Source: Alteromonas antoniana | GTDB lineage: Bacteria; Pseudomonadota; Gammaproteobacteria; Enterobacterales; Alteromonadaceae | Direction of reading: 5' to 3' | Length of the DNA stretch: 64,000 bases | NCBI RefSeq assembly: GCF_019249295.1 | Contig: NZ_JAESDH010000026.1 | Coordinates: 1 to 64,000 of the forward strand | In this document: positions 27,707 to 38,180 of the stretch, one piece after another | How the letters are laid out: each line of letters begins with the position of its first letter | How positions within the stretch are numbered: position 1 is the first letter of the stretch | Position numbers and translations under genes: made by a program | Notes under the pieces: model-generated | Told to the model about the DNA's origin: nothing | The model's database searches: none | What the model saw: only the letters and a program-made list of their open reading frames with translations

Positions 27707-28020
27707 GCGTTATCACTAACCACAGGCTGCGACACGCGCCAGGCCTCAAAGCCACCATCCATACTGTAGACGGTATTAAACCCCTGCCCGGCAATCACCT
27801 GCGCTGCCTGCTGGCTGCTAATGCCGTGATAACACACCACCACAACAGGCTTTTCTTTTGGCGTGTTCTCGATAAACGTTGCCAGATTATCATTGCTTAA
27901 ATGCAACGCATCGGGCATGTGGCCGTTAGCGAAAGACTGCGGATCGCGAATATCAACAATGGCATAGCTGTCTTTGTTGTCCGCGACATCCTGCACGGTG
28001 ATGTGTGAAAATTGGGTCAT
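27703..28020 (-). CDS. glpE: Thiosulfate sulfurtransferase GlpE (rhodanese)
   Basis: A single-domain rhodanese of 105 residues, transferring sulfane sulfur from thiosulfate to acceptors such as cyanide or thioredoxin. The active-site loop is VVVCYHGISSQQA, with the catalytic Cys at about residue 64. The N-terminal VDIRDPQSFANGHMPDALHL and the C-terminal GFEAWR are typical. It is cytosolic. It starts 2 bp after the tdh stop and overlaps glpG by 4 nt, so it belongs to the same transcript. Confidence 0.95.
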   Translation of the reverse strand: MTQFSHITVQDVADNKDSYAIVDIRDPQSFANGHMPDALHLSNDNLATFIENTPKEKPVVVVCYHGISSQQAAQVIAGQGFNTVYSMDGGFEAWRVSQPVVSDNA

Positions 28021-28022
28021 TA

Positions 28023-29048
28023 TTATTGCCAGTCCAGAATAACTTTGCCGGACTCACCGGAGCCCATGGTATCGAACCCTTTCTGAAAGTCGTCTACCGG
28101 GAACTGATGAGTAATGATAGGTGTCAGGTCCAGACCGCTCTGGATAAGGCTTGCCATTTTATACCAGGTTTCGAACATTTCACGTCCGTATATTCCCTTG
28201 ATGGTAAGGCCTTTGAAGATCACTTCGTTCCAGTTAATGGCGACGTCCTGTGGCGGAATGCCTAACATCGCCACTTTACCACCGTTGTTCATATTATTCA
28301 GCATATCGCGAAAGGCTGACGGCACACCTGACATTTCCATGCCCACGTCAAAGCCTTCCGTCATGCCCAACTCGTTCATGACATCTTTTAAATTGGTGTT
28401 GCTGACGTTCACCGCGCGACTCGCGCCCATTTTTTCCGCCAGCGCCAGGCGATAAGGGTTCACATCGGTAATTACCACGTGACGCGCACCTACATGTTTT
28501 GCAACCGCTGCGGCCATGATGCCAATGGGGCCTGCGCCGGTGATAAGCACATCTTCACCCACCAGGTCAAAGCTAAGCGCGGTGTGTACTGCATTACCAA
28601 AGGGGTCGAAAATAGAGGCTAGATCATCGCTGATATTATCCGGGATCTTAAACGCGTTGAACGCAGGGATAACCAGATATTCGGCAAATGCACCCGGGCG
28701 GTTTACGCCTACACCGGATTCATTGCGGCACAAATGGCGGCGTCCGGCGCGACAGTTACGGCAATGTCCGCAGGTGATGTGACCTTCGCCTGATACGCGG
28801 TCGCCAACCTGAAAGCCGGCTACTTCTTCACCCATGCCTACCACTTCACCCACATATTCGTGGCCGACAACCATAGGGACCGGAATGGTGTTTTGCGCCC
28901 ATTCATCCCAGTTGTAAATATGCATGTCTGTGCCACAAATGGCGGTTTTGCGAATTTTAATCAGCAGGTCATTATGACCCACTTCAGGCTTTGGCGTATC
29001 TTCCAGCCAGATGCCTTTCTCGCTGTGCGCTTTAACTAACGACTTCAT
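28023..29048 (-). CDS. tdh: L-threonine 3-dehydrogenase
   Basis: Tdh oxidises L-threonine to 2-amino-3-ketobutyrate with NAD, the first step of threonine conversion to glycine. It is a zinc medium-chain dehydrogenase of 341 residues. The catalytic zinc site is in [15 protein letters not shown] and [10 protein letters not shown], and the structural zinc cysteines in [15 protein letters not shown]. The Rossmann motif is [10 protein letters not shown]. It overlaps kbl by 4 nt (ATGA), so both enzymes of the pathway are made from one message and the unstable ketone can be passed on directly. Confidence 0.97.
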   Translation of the reverse strand: MKSLVKAHSEKGIWLEDTPKPEVGHNDLLIKIRKTAICGTDMHIYNWDEWAQNTIPVPMVVGHEYVGEVVGMGEEVAGFQVGDRVSGEGHITCGHCRNCRAGRRHLCRNESGVGVNRPGAFAEYLVIPAFNAFKIPDNISDDLASIFDPFGNAVHTALSFDLVGEDVLITGAGPIGIMAAAVAKHVGARHVVITDVNPYRLALAEKMGASRAVNVSNTNLKDVMNELGMTEGFDVGMEMSGVPSAFRDMLNNMNNGGKVAMLGIPPQDVAINWNEVIFKGLTIKGIYGREMFETWYKMASLIQSGLDLTPIITHQFPVDDFQKGFDTMGSGESGKVILDWQ

Positions 29049-30238
29049 TGAATCACTCCTAACTCGCGACCCACCTCAATAAACGCGTCTACCGCACGGT
29101 CTACGTGTTCAATACTGTGCCCGGCTGACATCTGCGTACGGATACGCGCCTGCCCTTTCGGTACCACCGGGTATGAGAAACCAATCACGTAGATGCCTCT
29201 TTCCAGCAGCTTGTCGGCCATGTCACTGGCCAGTCGTGCATCGCCTAACATAACAGGAATGATGGGGTGATCTTTCCCGGCCAAAGTAAAACCGGCTTCT
29301 TCCATACGTTTACGGAAATGTGCAGCGTTTTTCCACAACTGGTCACGAAGTTCACTACCCTGCTCCATCATATCGAACACTTTCAGCGACGCAGACACGA
29401 TAGGTGGCGCGACAGAGTTGGAGAACAGATAAGGACGTGAGCGCTGACGCAACCACTCCACTACTTCTTTTTTGCCTGAGGTATAACCGCCTGACGCACC
29501 GCCCAGCGCTTTACCCAGAGTACCGGTGAGAATGTCTACCCGGCCCATAACATCGCAGTATTCATGACTGCCGCGGCCGTTATCGCCAAGAAAGCCCGTG
29601 GCGTGGCAGTCATCTACCATGACCAGCGCATCATATTTGTCGGCCAGGTCGCAGATGTTTTTCAGATCAGCAATGACGCCATCCATCGAGAACACGCCAT
29701 CGGTGGCGATAACTTTGAAACGTGCACCGTCTGCATCAGCCTGCTTTAACTGGTCTTCCAGCGCTTCCATGTCGTTGTTGGCGTAGCGGTAGCGTTTGGC
29801 CTTACATAAACGCACGCCATCGATGATGCTGGCGTGGTTAAGGGCATCAGAGATAATGGCATCTTCGGGGCCTAGTAAGGTTTCGAACAGGCCGCCGTTA
29901 GCGTCAAAGCATGACGGGTACAAAATGGTGTCTTCTGTGCCCAGGAAGTGACTGATCTTGCCTTCCAGCTCTTTGTGAATGTCCTGCGTACCACAGATAA
30001 AGCGCACAGAAGCTACCCCGAAGCCATGGCTGTCCAGGCCGTCTTTCGCTGCCGAAATGAGATCGGGGTGGTTAGCCAGTCCCAGGTAGTTATTTGCACA
30101 GAAGTTCACAACGTGATCGTTGTTTACATCAATGTCAGCTTGCTGTTGCGAGGTAATAACCCGCTCTTTTTTGTACAGCCCTTCTTCTTTCGTGCTGGCA
30201 ATCTGCGATTGCAGGTGTGCAATAAATGCCTCAGACAT
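29045..30238 (-). CDS. kbl: Glycine C-acetyltransferase (2-amino-3-ketobutyrate CoA ligase)
   Basis: Kbl cleaves 2-amino-3-ketobutyrate with CoA to glycine and acetyl-CoA. It is a PLP enzyme of the alpha-oxoamine synthase family, 397 residues. Recognisable parts are [17 protein letters not shown] near the N-terminus, [10 protein letters not shown], and the PLP-lysine segment [14 protein letters not shown]. It leads the kbl-tdh-glpE-glpG operon. A regulator or riboswitch is not evident in the 131-bp gap before the upstream GGDEF-EAL gene. Confidence 0.97.
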   Translation of the reverse strand: MSEAFIAHLQSQIASTKEEGLYKKERVITSQQQADIDVNNDHVVNFCANNYLGLANHPDLISAAKDGLDSHGFGVASVRFICGTQDIHKELEGKISHFLGTEDTILYPSCFDANGGLFETLLGPEDAIISDALNHASIIDGVRLCKAKRYRYANNDMEALEDQLKQADADGARFKVIATDGVFSMDGVIADLKNICDLADKYDALVMVDDCHATGFLGDNGRGSHEYCDVMGRVDILTGTLGKALGGASGGYTSGKKEVVEWLRQRSRPYLFSNSVAPPIVSASLKVFDMMEQGSELRDQLWKNAAHFRKRMEEAGFTLAGKDHPIIPVMLGDARLASDMADKLLERGIYVIGFSYPVVPKGQARIRTQMSAGHSIEHVDRAVDAFIEVGRELGVIQ

Positions 30239-30369
30239 GCTGGTCTCCAGGTTCGCTAAAAGTGTGTATTTTAATGAAAGCGTGAATTGGGGTATAGCCT
30301 AACCCGCTCGCCGGGCAAGGCCATGCGACAGACGGTGTAAATAAAACCGCACACCTGCGCGTATCCTGC

Positions 30370-32844
30370 TCAGCCAGAGGTGTCAGCCGACACATCAAAT
30401 ACGGGCAGGTCTCCGGTCCATACGCCACCAGCCAGCTTTTCGTTTAGTGTAGCCCACAGTTCCGACTCGGGAATAGGTTTACTGATGAGGTAGCCCTGCC
30501 CCTGATGGCAATTGAAATGGCATAACAATTCGTACTGTGCCGGGATCTCAAGGCCCTCGGCAATGACCTTCAGCCCCATGTTGCGCACCATGGTAATGGT
30601 CGAATATACAATTGAGCGGTCATCCGGGTTGTCGACCATGCCCGCAATAAAAGACTGATCAATCTTAATATAATCTGCTGGCAGCGCTTTTAAGTAGCTC
30701 AACGATGAGTACCCGGTGCCAAAATCGTCAATGGCGATTAAGCATCCCATGGCTTTAATCTGCTCCATCACGTGGGTGGCACGGCTGATATCAGCCACCA
30801 GCACATTTTCGGTAAGCTCAAGCTCTATCATGGAAGGCGCGATGCGCTGTTCGATAATCTGTTGTTGTAAAAATTCTGGCAGCGACGGATCCAAAAAATG
30901 TGCAGAAGACAGATTGATGGCCATTTTCACATCGGCAAGCCCATTGGCTGACATTTCCCTGAGCAACCGGGTCGCGCGCGCAATTACCCAGTAATCCAGC
31001 TCCAGCATAAACAAGGTGTGTTCTAGTAATGGGATGAAGTCGTTGGGTGCGATGGGCCCTTTTTCCGGATGTTCCCAGCGCAGTAAAGCTTCAAAGCCAA
31101 CTAACTTTCGGGTACGAAGTTCAAGCTGAGGTTGCAGGGCCAGATAAAACTGATCATCACGCAGCGCAATGCGCGCTTCAGACTCCAGTTCCACTTTGCG
31201 CATAACCTTAAGATTCATGGTGGAATCGTAGATCCGAAACGACGGTCCCTGCCGCTCTTTCGCTTCATACATGGCGATATCCGCATGGCGTAACAGGTCG
31301 ACAGCAGAGGATTGCGACTGGCGCGTGATCGCGATACCAATACTCACTGTGATGTAAAACTGTTTGTCATCAACATCAATTGGGGTGGAGAACGCACTCA
31401 GCAATTTTTTAGCGACCACTTCCACCTGATCACGGGTACCAATCTGAGATAACAGCACGACAAACTCATCGCCACCAAACCGTGAAGCAATGTCATTGTC
31501 GCGGATAGGTGCAGAAATACGCAGCGCAGCGGCTTTAAGCAGTTTGTCACCCACATCGTGACCGTGACTGTCGTTTACCTTTTTGAAATCGTCCAAATCG
31601 AGGAACATCAGCGCCACAATATCTTCACTTCGGGCAGCGGCAGCCAGCTGTTTTTCGACCTGATAAGTCAGCATATTGCGATTTGGCAGGCCAGTCAGAG
31701 CATCAAACATTGCCATTTTTTCTAACTGCGCCGTGTTGATCGCCATACGGCTATCGATATCTTCGAGCTGGTGAGCCAGGTCCTCTGCGGTTGACTCCAG
31801 CACATCCAACTCGTCGCGAAAATAACGCTGACGCCACTCACCCGATATACCCGTGGCATGCCGAAACTCCTGATAGCGATGTTGCGCCAGCAGTGGCAGG
31901 CGGCGGCTGATGTCCATCAATCGATATCGGTACTGGTTCAGAAACAGGTACATCAGAATAGAAAATAAAGTGAACAGCCCTACCGCACTGCCTGCCACCA
32001 GCTTTTCATAGCGTTTGGCGCGCGCGACGTCACTGGTGATGTCCTGCACCAGTAAAATGAAGGTCTCTTTTCCACGCACAGGTGTCATAGGGATAAGGTT
32101 CAACAGGTAGCTGCCCTTTCCGGTATCGACCTGATGGCCTTTCTCGACCAGCTCTGTAATATAAGCCGCTCCGAGGTTTTCAAGCACTGCCTCAATTTCG
32201 CGCTGGTTGGTGTCAGTCAACTGACTGACAAAACGCAGGGGCAGCGCACTGCCCGGCGTGCTCTGCTGCACCAGAGCCAGTAATTTGGTGCCCACCGTCT
32301 GGCCCATCATTGAAAGCAGTTCCTGTAAGCCGGTGGATATGACTATCACGGGCATTGCCCCTGACTCAGTCATTACCGGTACAAACAAATACTGCTGACA
32401 ATACGCTTCGCAATGCAACAGAAACTGCGTTGTGAGGTTTCGCTGCGTGGTTTCCAGATAAGGATAAAATAACGTGGTGGGCGCGCTCTGCTCACCGTAA
32501 TACAGCGTTAATTCGCCATCGTACAGCCAGAAGTCTTTAATTTGGCGGTTCAGTCGAAGATAGTCTTTTGCTCCCTCCAGCGTTGCCGACAGGCTGGTCG
32601 GCGTTTGCTGACCGGTGGAACTCATGCTGGTAAAGCCTTCCAGCCAGATGATGGCTCGCCCATTGAGCTCCTGAGTAAACAGCTCGTAGCGCCGCTCATT
32701 TTCGACCTGTACACGAAAATGCTGGCGTTTGATGGTTTCTTTGGATTGCTGAATGAGGATAGCAGTTATCACAACCGACACTGTCAGCATCATCAACAAC
32801 AGGATGATCATGACTTTGGTGGTAAAGGATAACCGTGGCTTCAT
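30370..32844 (-). CDS. Membrane GGDEF-EAL receptor
   Basis: A bifunctional c-di-GMP cyclase/phosphodiesterase receptor of 824 residues. A first membrane helix (about 10-31) and a second (about 283-303) bracket a periplasmic sensor region, followed by a linker and coiled coil. GGDEF is intact near residue 456, with RDND five residues before it as an inhibitory site. EAL is intact: EALLRW near 583, ELTE, DDFGTG and EGLE. Both activities are plausible. It is the last gene of a tight three-gene operon: the outer-membrane barrel gene ends 1 bp before this start. The receptor probably reads a signal delivered by the periplasmic binding-like protein encoded first. Confidence 0.9.
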   Translation of the reverse strand: MKPRLSFTTKVMIILLLMMLTVSVVITAILIQQSKETIKRQHFRVQVENERRYELFTQELNGRAIIWLEGFTSMSSTGQQTPTSLSATLEGAKDYLRLNRQIKDFWLYDGELTLYYGEQSAPTTLFYPYLETTQRNLTTQFLLHCEAYCQQYLFVPVMTESGAMPVIVISTGLQELLSMMGQTVGTKLLALVQQSTPGSALPLRFVSQLTDTNQREIEAVLENLGAAYITELVEKGHQVDTGKGSYLLNLIPMTPVRGKETFILLVQDITSDVARAKRYEKLVAGSAVGLFTLFSILMYLFLNQYRYRLMDISRRLPLLAQHRYQEFRHATGISGEWRQRYFRDELDVLESTAEDLAHQLEDIDSRMAINTAQLEKMAMFDALTGLPNRNMLTYQVEKQLAAAARSEDIVALMFLDLDDFKKVNDSHGHDVGDKLLKAAALRISAPIRDNDIASRFGGDEFVVLLSQIGTRDQVEVVAKKLLSAFSTPIDVDDKQFYITVSIGIAITRQSQSSAVDLLRHADIAMYEAKERQGPSFRIYDSTMNLKVMRKVELESEARIALRDDQFYLALQPQLELRTRKLVGFEALLRWEHPEKGPIAPNDFIPLLEHTLFMLELDYWVIARATRLLREMSANGLADVKMAINLSSAHFLDPSLPEFLQQQIIEQRIAPSMIELELTENVLVADISRATHVMEQIKAMGCLIAIDDFGTGYSSLSYLKALPADYIKIDQSFIAGMVDNPDDRSIVYSTITMVRNMGLKVIAEGLEIPAQYELLCHFNCHQGQGYLISKPIPESELWATLNEKLAGGVWTGDLPVFDVSADTSG

Positions 32845-32845
32845 A

Positions 32846-34021
32846 TCAGAACCAGTACATCAGCTGCACAGCCCACATACGCCAGTGCGACTGCGACTGC
32901 AGTTGGGTTTGCGGATTCAGAATGCCTTTAATTCTGGCGCCGCCCTGCACCCAGTGATGCTCTCCCTGAAGGCGCCAGTTCGGTGCAATATCCCAGCGAA
33001 GGCCAATGGTAGTGGTGTCCATATAACCAAAGTACGCGGGGATCACCCCGCCGGTAGACGCTTCCAGCATGCTGCCATCACGATCGTCGCGATTGAGATC
33101 ATAGATATCCTGCATGATGAGTCCGCTTACCTGAGGCGTAAACATATACCGCAGCTGCACAAATCCGCCTTCACCAATCCGGCTGTTGTAATAATCAGGT
33201 CCGAATGCGCCACTGTCCTGCTGATATTCTTTTAAAAATTCTGCGCTTAGCTCCCAGTTTTTACTGAAGTACTCAAACGACAGCATGACGCGACGAATAT
33301 TGGTCGTGCCAGCAATAAGAACATCCATGGGAGCAGGTTCGTAGCGAAAATCAGACTCCAGCAGACTGCCGCCAATGCGCCAGTTCATGCTGGGTGGTTG
33401 CCAGAATACGCTAAACTGATGAACATAGTCCTGTTTCGCCTTGCCCAGCACATTGGTGCCCAGAAACGCCTGGGTTTGCTCATCACTGATGGACGAGCGA
33501 CCGTAGCTCCAGTTTACTTCCCAGAGTCCGTGCTCGGTCAGGCGAGTAAGTTGCAGCAATGCGCCGTCGCTGCCAAGCGCAATATCGCGGAAACCATCGT
33601 AATACACGGATTGTGGAAGTACTGACGTGGCGCGGGTATGCGGCACATCGCGGGTCGCTGAATACAGCCAGTGACGATTTTTAAAGCGCCCCAGATGCAG
33701 GTGGCCCTGCCACTCCCCAAGATTTGGCAGCGTCCAGTCGACAAACAAATAATCAAGCCGGGCCCCCTTTTCGTAGCGATTCCCGCCATCCAGGTACACT
33801 ACCTGACCCACAACGGCCAGCCGCTGATCGAACTCGTACCGGCCGTTAATGCCCAGTTCTGTCAATTCGCCGGTTACCGACTCGTTGTCGGTCAGAAAGT
33901 TGCTGTCTATCGACTGTGTAACGCCCTGAGACAGATAGCCGTGCCAGCTGCCATTCCCTGCCAAAGCCTGCCCCGAAAATGCCATCAAAGCCGCCAGTAA
34001 TAGTGAAGTTCGCATTCTCAT
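32846..34021 (-). CDS. Outer-membrane beta-barrel protein (porin-like)
   Basis: A 391-residue exported protein. The signal peptide is about residues 1-21 (LLLAALMAFSGQALA). The rest alternates short hydrophobic strands with Gly/Asp turns, is rich in aromatic girdle residues and ends in WF, the usual C-terminal signature for insertion by the Bam complex. I cannot assign a specific porin family. It overlaps the upstream phosphate-binding-like gene by 4 nt and is followed 1 bp later by the GGDEF-EAL receptor. Such a location suggests the barrel admits or senses the ligand monitored by the system. Confidence 0.8.
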   Translation of the reverse strand: MRMRTSLLLAALMAFSGQALAGNGSWHGYLSQGVTQSIDSNFLTDNESVTGELTELGINGRYEFDQRLAVVGQVVYLDGGNRYEKGARLDYLFVDWTLPNLGEWQGHLHLGRFKNRHWLYSATRDVPHTRATSVLPQSVYYDGFRDIALGSDGALLQLTRLTEHGLWEVNWSYGRSSISDEQTQAFLGTNVLGKAKQDYVHQFSVFWQPPSMNWRIGGSLLESDFRYEPAPMDVLIAGTTNIRRVMLSFEYFSKNWELSAEFLKEYQQDSGAFGPDYYNSRIGEGGFVQLRYMFTPQVSGLIMQDIYDLNRDDRDGSMLEASTGGVIPAYFGYMDTTTIGLRWDIAPNWRLQGEHHWVQGGARIKGILNPQTQLQSQSHWRMWAVQLMYWF

Positions 34022-34488
34022 TGTAATTGTGCCTTCCGTTCACTGTATTGGGTTATCCCCGTTTCGGTCGCATAACCAATGGCGCCTGGGGTATTCATTA
34101 CCGCGTTAATCAATTCCATTTCATTTTTCACTCTGCGGGGTGGCTCCCCTTGTCCTGAGTAGGTAATTTGGTTCCACAGCCGGTCCAGCTGATAAGGAAA
34201 CATGCGCAAATGCTCACGACTGAAGCGCTGATGCAGTGGCGCATCAGAGTTCAGCATATAAACTGTTATTTTGCTGCCGTCAGGCCAGTACTGGCGGTTA
34301 CCGGTGAAAATTTGCAGGGTGTCGGCCCGGGATAATGTCAGACCATCAGAGGCGTAGCTGTGAAGGATCGTAGTTTTTTCCTGACACAAAGCTGGCGTGC
34401 TGAGTAACACAGAGAGTGTCAGCATGAATGAAAACATGATTTTCAGGTGTGGGAACTTCAACCTGAGGCAGTCTTCCATAATCGTCAA
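34018..34488 (-). CDS. Small periplasmic phosphate-binding-like (PBP domain) protein
   Basis: A 156-residue secreted protein with signal peptide ending near LSTPALC. The mature part resembles one lobe of PstS-type phosphate-binding proteins: LTLSRADTLQIFTGNRQYWPDG, then APLHQRFSREHL and NTPGAIGYATETG. At about 130 mature residues it is much smaller than transport PstS. The start is TTG 34488, with GGGGGA upstream; ATG 34479 is also possible. As first gene of an operon with an outer-membrane barrel and a GGDEF-EAL receptor, it is likely a sensory partner rather than an ABC transporter component; no ABC genes are nearby. That role is inference. Confidence 0.75.
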   Translation of the reverse strand: MTIMEDCLRLKFPHLKIMFSFMLTLSVLLSTPALCQEKTTILHSYASDGLTLSRADTLQIFTGNRQYWPDGSKITVYMLNSDAPLHQRFSREHLRMFPYQLDRLWNQITYSGQGEPPRRVKNEMELINAVMNTPGAIGYATETGITQYSERKAQLQ

Positions 34489-34593
34489 AGGGAGTTCCCC
34501 CTGGGTATAGAGCGCATGCGCAACACGCGCTTTCCTTGTAAGTGTAGATAATCTGTTGACGCTTGTGTGGATTTACCGCAGCTATCTTTACGA

Positions 34594-35637
34594 TTACTCA
34601 CCATTAAACAGGTTATCGACAGTTTCGACAACGCGTTCAAGAGATATTTTTGCCATAAGGTCCTGCCCTTTGGCTCGTGCTCCCCATGGCAACGACTGCC
34701 AGGGTTTGCCCCGCTGTGCTTCAATGCACTGGTCATAAACAGACACCACTTTATCATTATCGTTATAGGGGCCGGTTCGTCTGGGGTTCGAATGCGCGTA
34801 GAGACCAATTACGGGCGTACCCACGGTGGTTGCCATGTGGGCAGGCCCGGTGTCAGGAGCGATAACTAACTGCGCATGAGCCAGCAATGCCAGCAACTGA
34901 TGCAGCGACGTCTCGCCGGTCAGGTTAGCTGTAATTTGGGCATCACACGCCAGAATGGCGTCGGCAGTTTGTCGATCCAAAGCGCCCGGCCCGCCACAAA
35001 GTACTACAGATTTTCCTTTATTTTGCAGATGGTTAGCTATACCTGCGTATCGTTCGGGTAACCAATTACGCTCGGCTTTGCTGGCTGCAGGGCTGATTAC
35101 GACAAAATCGCCGAACTGCTCAGCTTTACTGGCCGCCCAGGCCTTGTCTTCTTCGCTTACCGGTATGTTCCATGCTGGCTTTTCTACCGGAGGGACGCCT
35201 AATGCGTCAGCAAAATCCATAAATCCGTCTAACACGTGGGCGTGTTTGTGAGGCGCAACGCGTTTGTTGGCAAACAGCCAGTGCAATTCTTTACTTCTGG
35301 CCCAGTCAAACCCTATGCGGGTTTTCGCTTTAATAGCCCGGGACGCCAGGTTCGCACGCAGCGCCACCTGCATCATCAGCAGCGCATCAAATGTAGTATC
35401 AGCCAGGTCAGCCTTAAGCTTCGCCACTGCCGCTTTACCCTGAGACTTATCAAACACCACAAACCGAATGCCCGGCATAAGGCGAACCAGCTGATATTCA
35501 ATTTTACCAATCACCCAGGTGATGTCTGCTTCAGGCCAGTGTGTCTGAATTCGGTTTACCAGGGCCGCGGCATGACAAACATCGCCAATGGCAGATAGTC
35601 GCATCAGACAAATCTTTTTGCTCACGCTAATACTCAC
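34594..35637 (-). CDS. Lipopolysaccharide heptosyltransferase family protein (GT9)
   Basis: A 347-residue glycosyltransferase of family 9, which includes WaaC, WaaF and WaaQ and builds the LPS inner core on the cytoplasmic side. The family N-terminus (MRLSAIGDVCHAAALV), the central VISPAASKAERNWLPERY and the C-terminal VIAPDTGPAHMATTVGTPVIGLYAHSNP are clear. Divergent from it, 62 bp away, is the Kdo kinase gene, also an LPS core function. I would not decide between heptosyltransferases I, II or III from sequence alone, but the gene context suggests an early core step. Confidence 0.88.
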   Translation of the reverse strand: MSISVSKKICLMRLSAIGDVCHAAALVNRIQTHWPEADITWVIGKIEYQLVRLMPGIRFVVFDKSQGKAAVAKLKADLADTTFDALLMMQVALRANLASRAIKAKTRIGFDWARSKELHWLFANKRVAPHKHAHVLDGFMDFADALGVPPVEKPAWNIPVSEEDKAWAASKAEQFGDFVVISPAASKAERNWLPERYAGIANHLQNKGKSVVLCGGPGALDRQTADAILACDAQITANLTGETSLHQLLALLAHAQLVIAPDTGPAHMATTVGTPVIGLYAHSNPRRTGPYNDNDKVVSVYDQCIEAQRGKPWQSLPWGARAKGQDLMAKISLERVVETVDNLFNGE

Positions 35638-35699
35638 TTTCGCTGAAAAATCAGAAATAAATCATTACAATGGCAAATTTACCATAAGTTACCGTTTGC

Positions 35700-36428
35700 A
35701 TGGCGATAAAAGACTGGGCCTCAGAGAAAAACAACCACGCGATCCGTTACGATGATGCCGTGTTTGCCGGGCCGTCACTGGACTACTTTGACCCCACCTA
35801 CTGGCAGTCTGAAAATAAAGTGACAGGCAACGCACAGGGGCGTGGCACCACCTACTTCATTGAACACGAATCCAGACACTGGGTGCTTCGTCATTATCGG
35901 CGCGGCGGCTTAATTGGCAAGGTGTTAACCGACGAATATTTGTATGGCGGATTAGGCAGCACCCGAGCCTTTGCCGAGTTTGACTTGCTTCACCGAATGC
36001 GTGAACTGGGGTTGCCGGTCCCGGAACCGGTTGCCGCGCATGTATCACGACATGGCCTGTTTTATCGCGCTGACTTGATTACCGCCATGATCCCTGACAG
36101 TCAGGACCTGTATCACGCGCTTTGCCACGAGCCTCTGGATGCGGCTACCTGGGAGCGTGTTGGTGAAACAATCGCCCGTTTGCACCAGGCCCTGGTGTAC
36201 CATCACGATCTGAATATCCACAATATTATGCGCGACGGCGAGGGTACTATCTGGATAATTGATTTTGATCGCTGCGCCATTCGCGATGGCGATGGCTGGA
36301 AACAGGAAATGCTGGACCGCCTTCAGCGCTCTCTGGAAAAAGAGCTGGGGCGCTGCGAGACGTTTCACTTCAGCACTGAAAACTGGCAACAGCTGTTGCG
36401 CGGGTACGAGCGAAAAATACGCCCGTAA
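35700..36428 (+). CDS. kdkA: 3-deoxy-D-manno-octulosonic acid kinase
   Basis: KdkA phosphorylates Kdo in lipid A-Kdo, a feature of core structures carrying a single phosphorylated Kdo. The 242-residue protein has the family pattern: GRGTTYFIEHESRHWVLRHYRRGG near residue 45, LLHRMRELGLPVPEPVAA, and the kinase catalytic segment HHDLNIHNIM with the metal-binding WIIDFDRC after it. It is a soluble protein of the eukaryotic-like kinase fold. The gene starts at ATG 35700, divergent from the GT9 gene, and precedes coaD by 139 bp. Confidence 0.93.
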   Translation: MAIKDWASEKNNHAIRYDDAVFAGPSLDYFDPTYWQSENKVTGNAQGRGTTYFIEHESRHWVLRHYRRGGLIGKVLTDEYLYGGLGSTRAFAEFDLLHRMRELGLPVPEPVAAHVSRHGLFYRADLITAMIPDSQDLYHALCHEPLDAATWERVGETIARLHQALVYHHDLNIHNIMRDGEGTIWIIDFDRCAIRDGDGWKQEMLDRLQRSLEKELGRCETFHFSTENWQQLLRGYERKIRP

Positions 36429-36564
36429 CATCTTTGTGAGTAAGCCGGGACGGCCGTTTTTCGTTGCTGCCATTGCCAACTGCCAAATGGTAGTAAGCCA
36501 ACGGCCCATTGCAACACCAGACGATTCTCGGTACTGTTCCGTTAAAACCAGACAGCCTCTTTGA

Positions 36565-37065
<501 letters not shown>

Positions 37066-37126
37066 AAGCGCCAGCGTTGCCAGGGCATAGTCGCTCAGCG
37101 AGGCCTGTAGGCAGTTACAAGGCATC

Positions 37127-37180
37127 TTCGCAGGGTTCGCAGGGTTCGCAGGGTTCGCAGGGTTCGCAGGGTTCGCAGAG
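37127..37180. repeat. Tandem array of a 9-bp unit
   Basis: Five perfect copies of TTCGCAGGG (37127-37171) and one variant copy ending GAG follow each other without gaps. The array lies in the 303-bp gap between coaD and mutM, in which I see no gene. A 9-bp period keeps reading frame, but neither the QGS repeat (plus strand) nor the NPA repeat (minus strand) belongs to a convincing protein. It may vary in copy number by slippage. Confidence 0.9.
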
Positions 37181-37368
37181 CAGGATAGTCGCATTTGCCA
37201 GGAAACCTAACGTCGCCATTGCCTGCTTTATGGCTCGCCCTTCGGGACATAAAACCAAATACTGACTCTTCGGTGATTTTTTATTTACCCCGTTAACCCT
37301 GCAAGGGACCGCCCTGATTAGTCAACTGGCTTTATGCCTGAGCAGCCATCGACTTATTCTCATCATCC

Positions 37369-38178
37369 CTAGCGCTGACAACCAATACAAAAGAACGTAT
37401 TGCGCTGGCCAATGACTTTGCTTTTAATCACCCCGCCGCAGCGCCCACAGGCTTTCCCCGCCTTACCGTACACATTCAGATGCTGCGCGAAGTAACCCGG
37501 ATTGCCGTCGCTTTGCGCAAAGTCTTTTAACGTGGTGCCACCTTCTGTAATGGCTTTTTGCAATACCGCTTTAATGGCATCGGTTAGTGCCGCGTAGCGT
37601 GAGGCGCTAACCCGGCCTGCTGCGCGGCGCGGATCGATGCCCGCCATGAACAAGGCTTCGTTGGCGTAGATGTTACCCACGCCAACCACGACGTCGTTGT
37701 CCATGATAAAGCTTTTTACAGGGCTTTTACGGCCACGGGAGAGAATATGCAGACGTTCACTGTCGAACGCGTCAGTCAGTGGCTCTGGCCCCAGTTTACG
37801 AAACTGAGGGAGTTCGTCGCCCTTTGGCTGCCACAGGCAGGCACCAAACCGGCGCGGATCGTTAAAGCGCAGGCACTTACCGGAGTCCAGCACGATATCA
37901 ATATGATCGTGCTTAATTACCGGTGTGTCTTTGTCTATCACGCGCAGTTTTCCCGACATACCTAAATGCAATACGATATCGGCATTTCCTACGTCAATCA
38001 GCAGGTATTTAGCGCGCCGTCTGACATCAACAACAGTACGCCCCGTTGCGGTTTTTATTTCCTCAGGCACCGGCCAGCGCAGGCGCTTGTCACGTACGAT
38101 AACATCCGTGATTTTATGATTGATAAGCCAGGGCGAGATACCTAACCGACTGACTTCCACCTCGGGTAATTCAGGCAT
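37369..38178 (-). CDS. mutM: Formamidopyrimidine-DNA glycosylase MutM
   Basis: MutM (Fpg) removes 8-oxoguanine and ring-opened purines and then nicks the abasic site. The start is placed at ATG 38178 because the mature protein must begin PELPEVEV, with Pro2 as the catalytic nucleophile and Glu3 essential. The longer frame to 38256 adds 26 residues and would block the active site. The length is 269 residues. The C-terminal zinc finger (CGRCG ... CIGCQ) is complete. It follows a small membrane-anchored protein by 2 bp, suggesting cotranscription. Confidence 0.97.
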   Translation of the reverse strand: MPELPEVEVSRLGISPWLINHKITDVIVRDKRLRWPVPEEIKTATGRTVVDVRRRAKYLLIDVGNADIVLHLGMSGKLRVIDKDTPVIKHDHIDIVLDSGKCLRFNDPRRFGACLWQPKGDELPQFRKLGPEPLTDAFDSERLHILSRGRKSPVKSFIMDNDVVVGVGNIYANEALFMAGIDPRRAAGRVSASRYAALTDAIKAVLQKAITEGGTTLKDFAQSDGNPGYFAQHLNVYGKAGKACGRCGGVIKSKVIGQRNTFFCIGCQR

Positions 38179-38180
38179 AG

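Noticed and set aside
37127-37180. CRISPR-like array
   Set aside because: The unit is 9 bp with no spacers and no cas genes nearby.
37077-37265. Frame with QGS repeats
   Set aside because: The repeats come from the 9-bp tandem array, and no ribosome-binding site or domain is visible.
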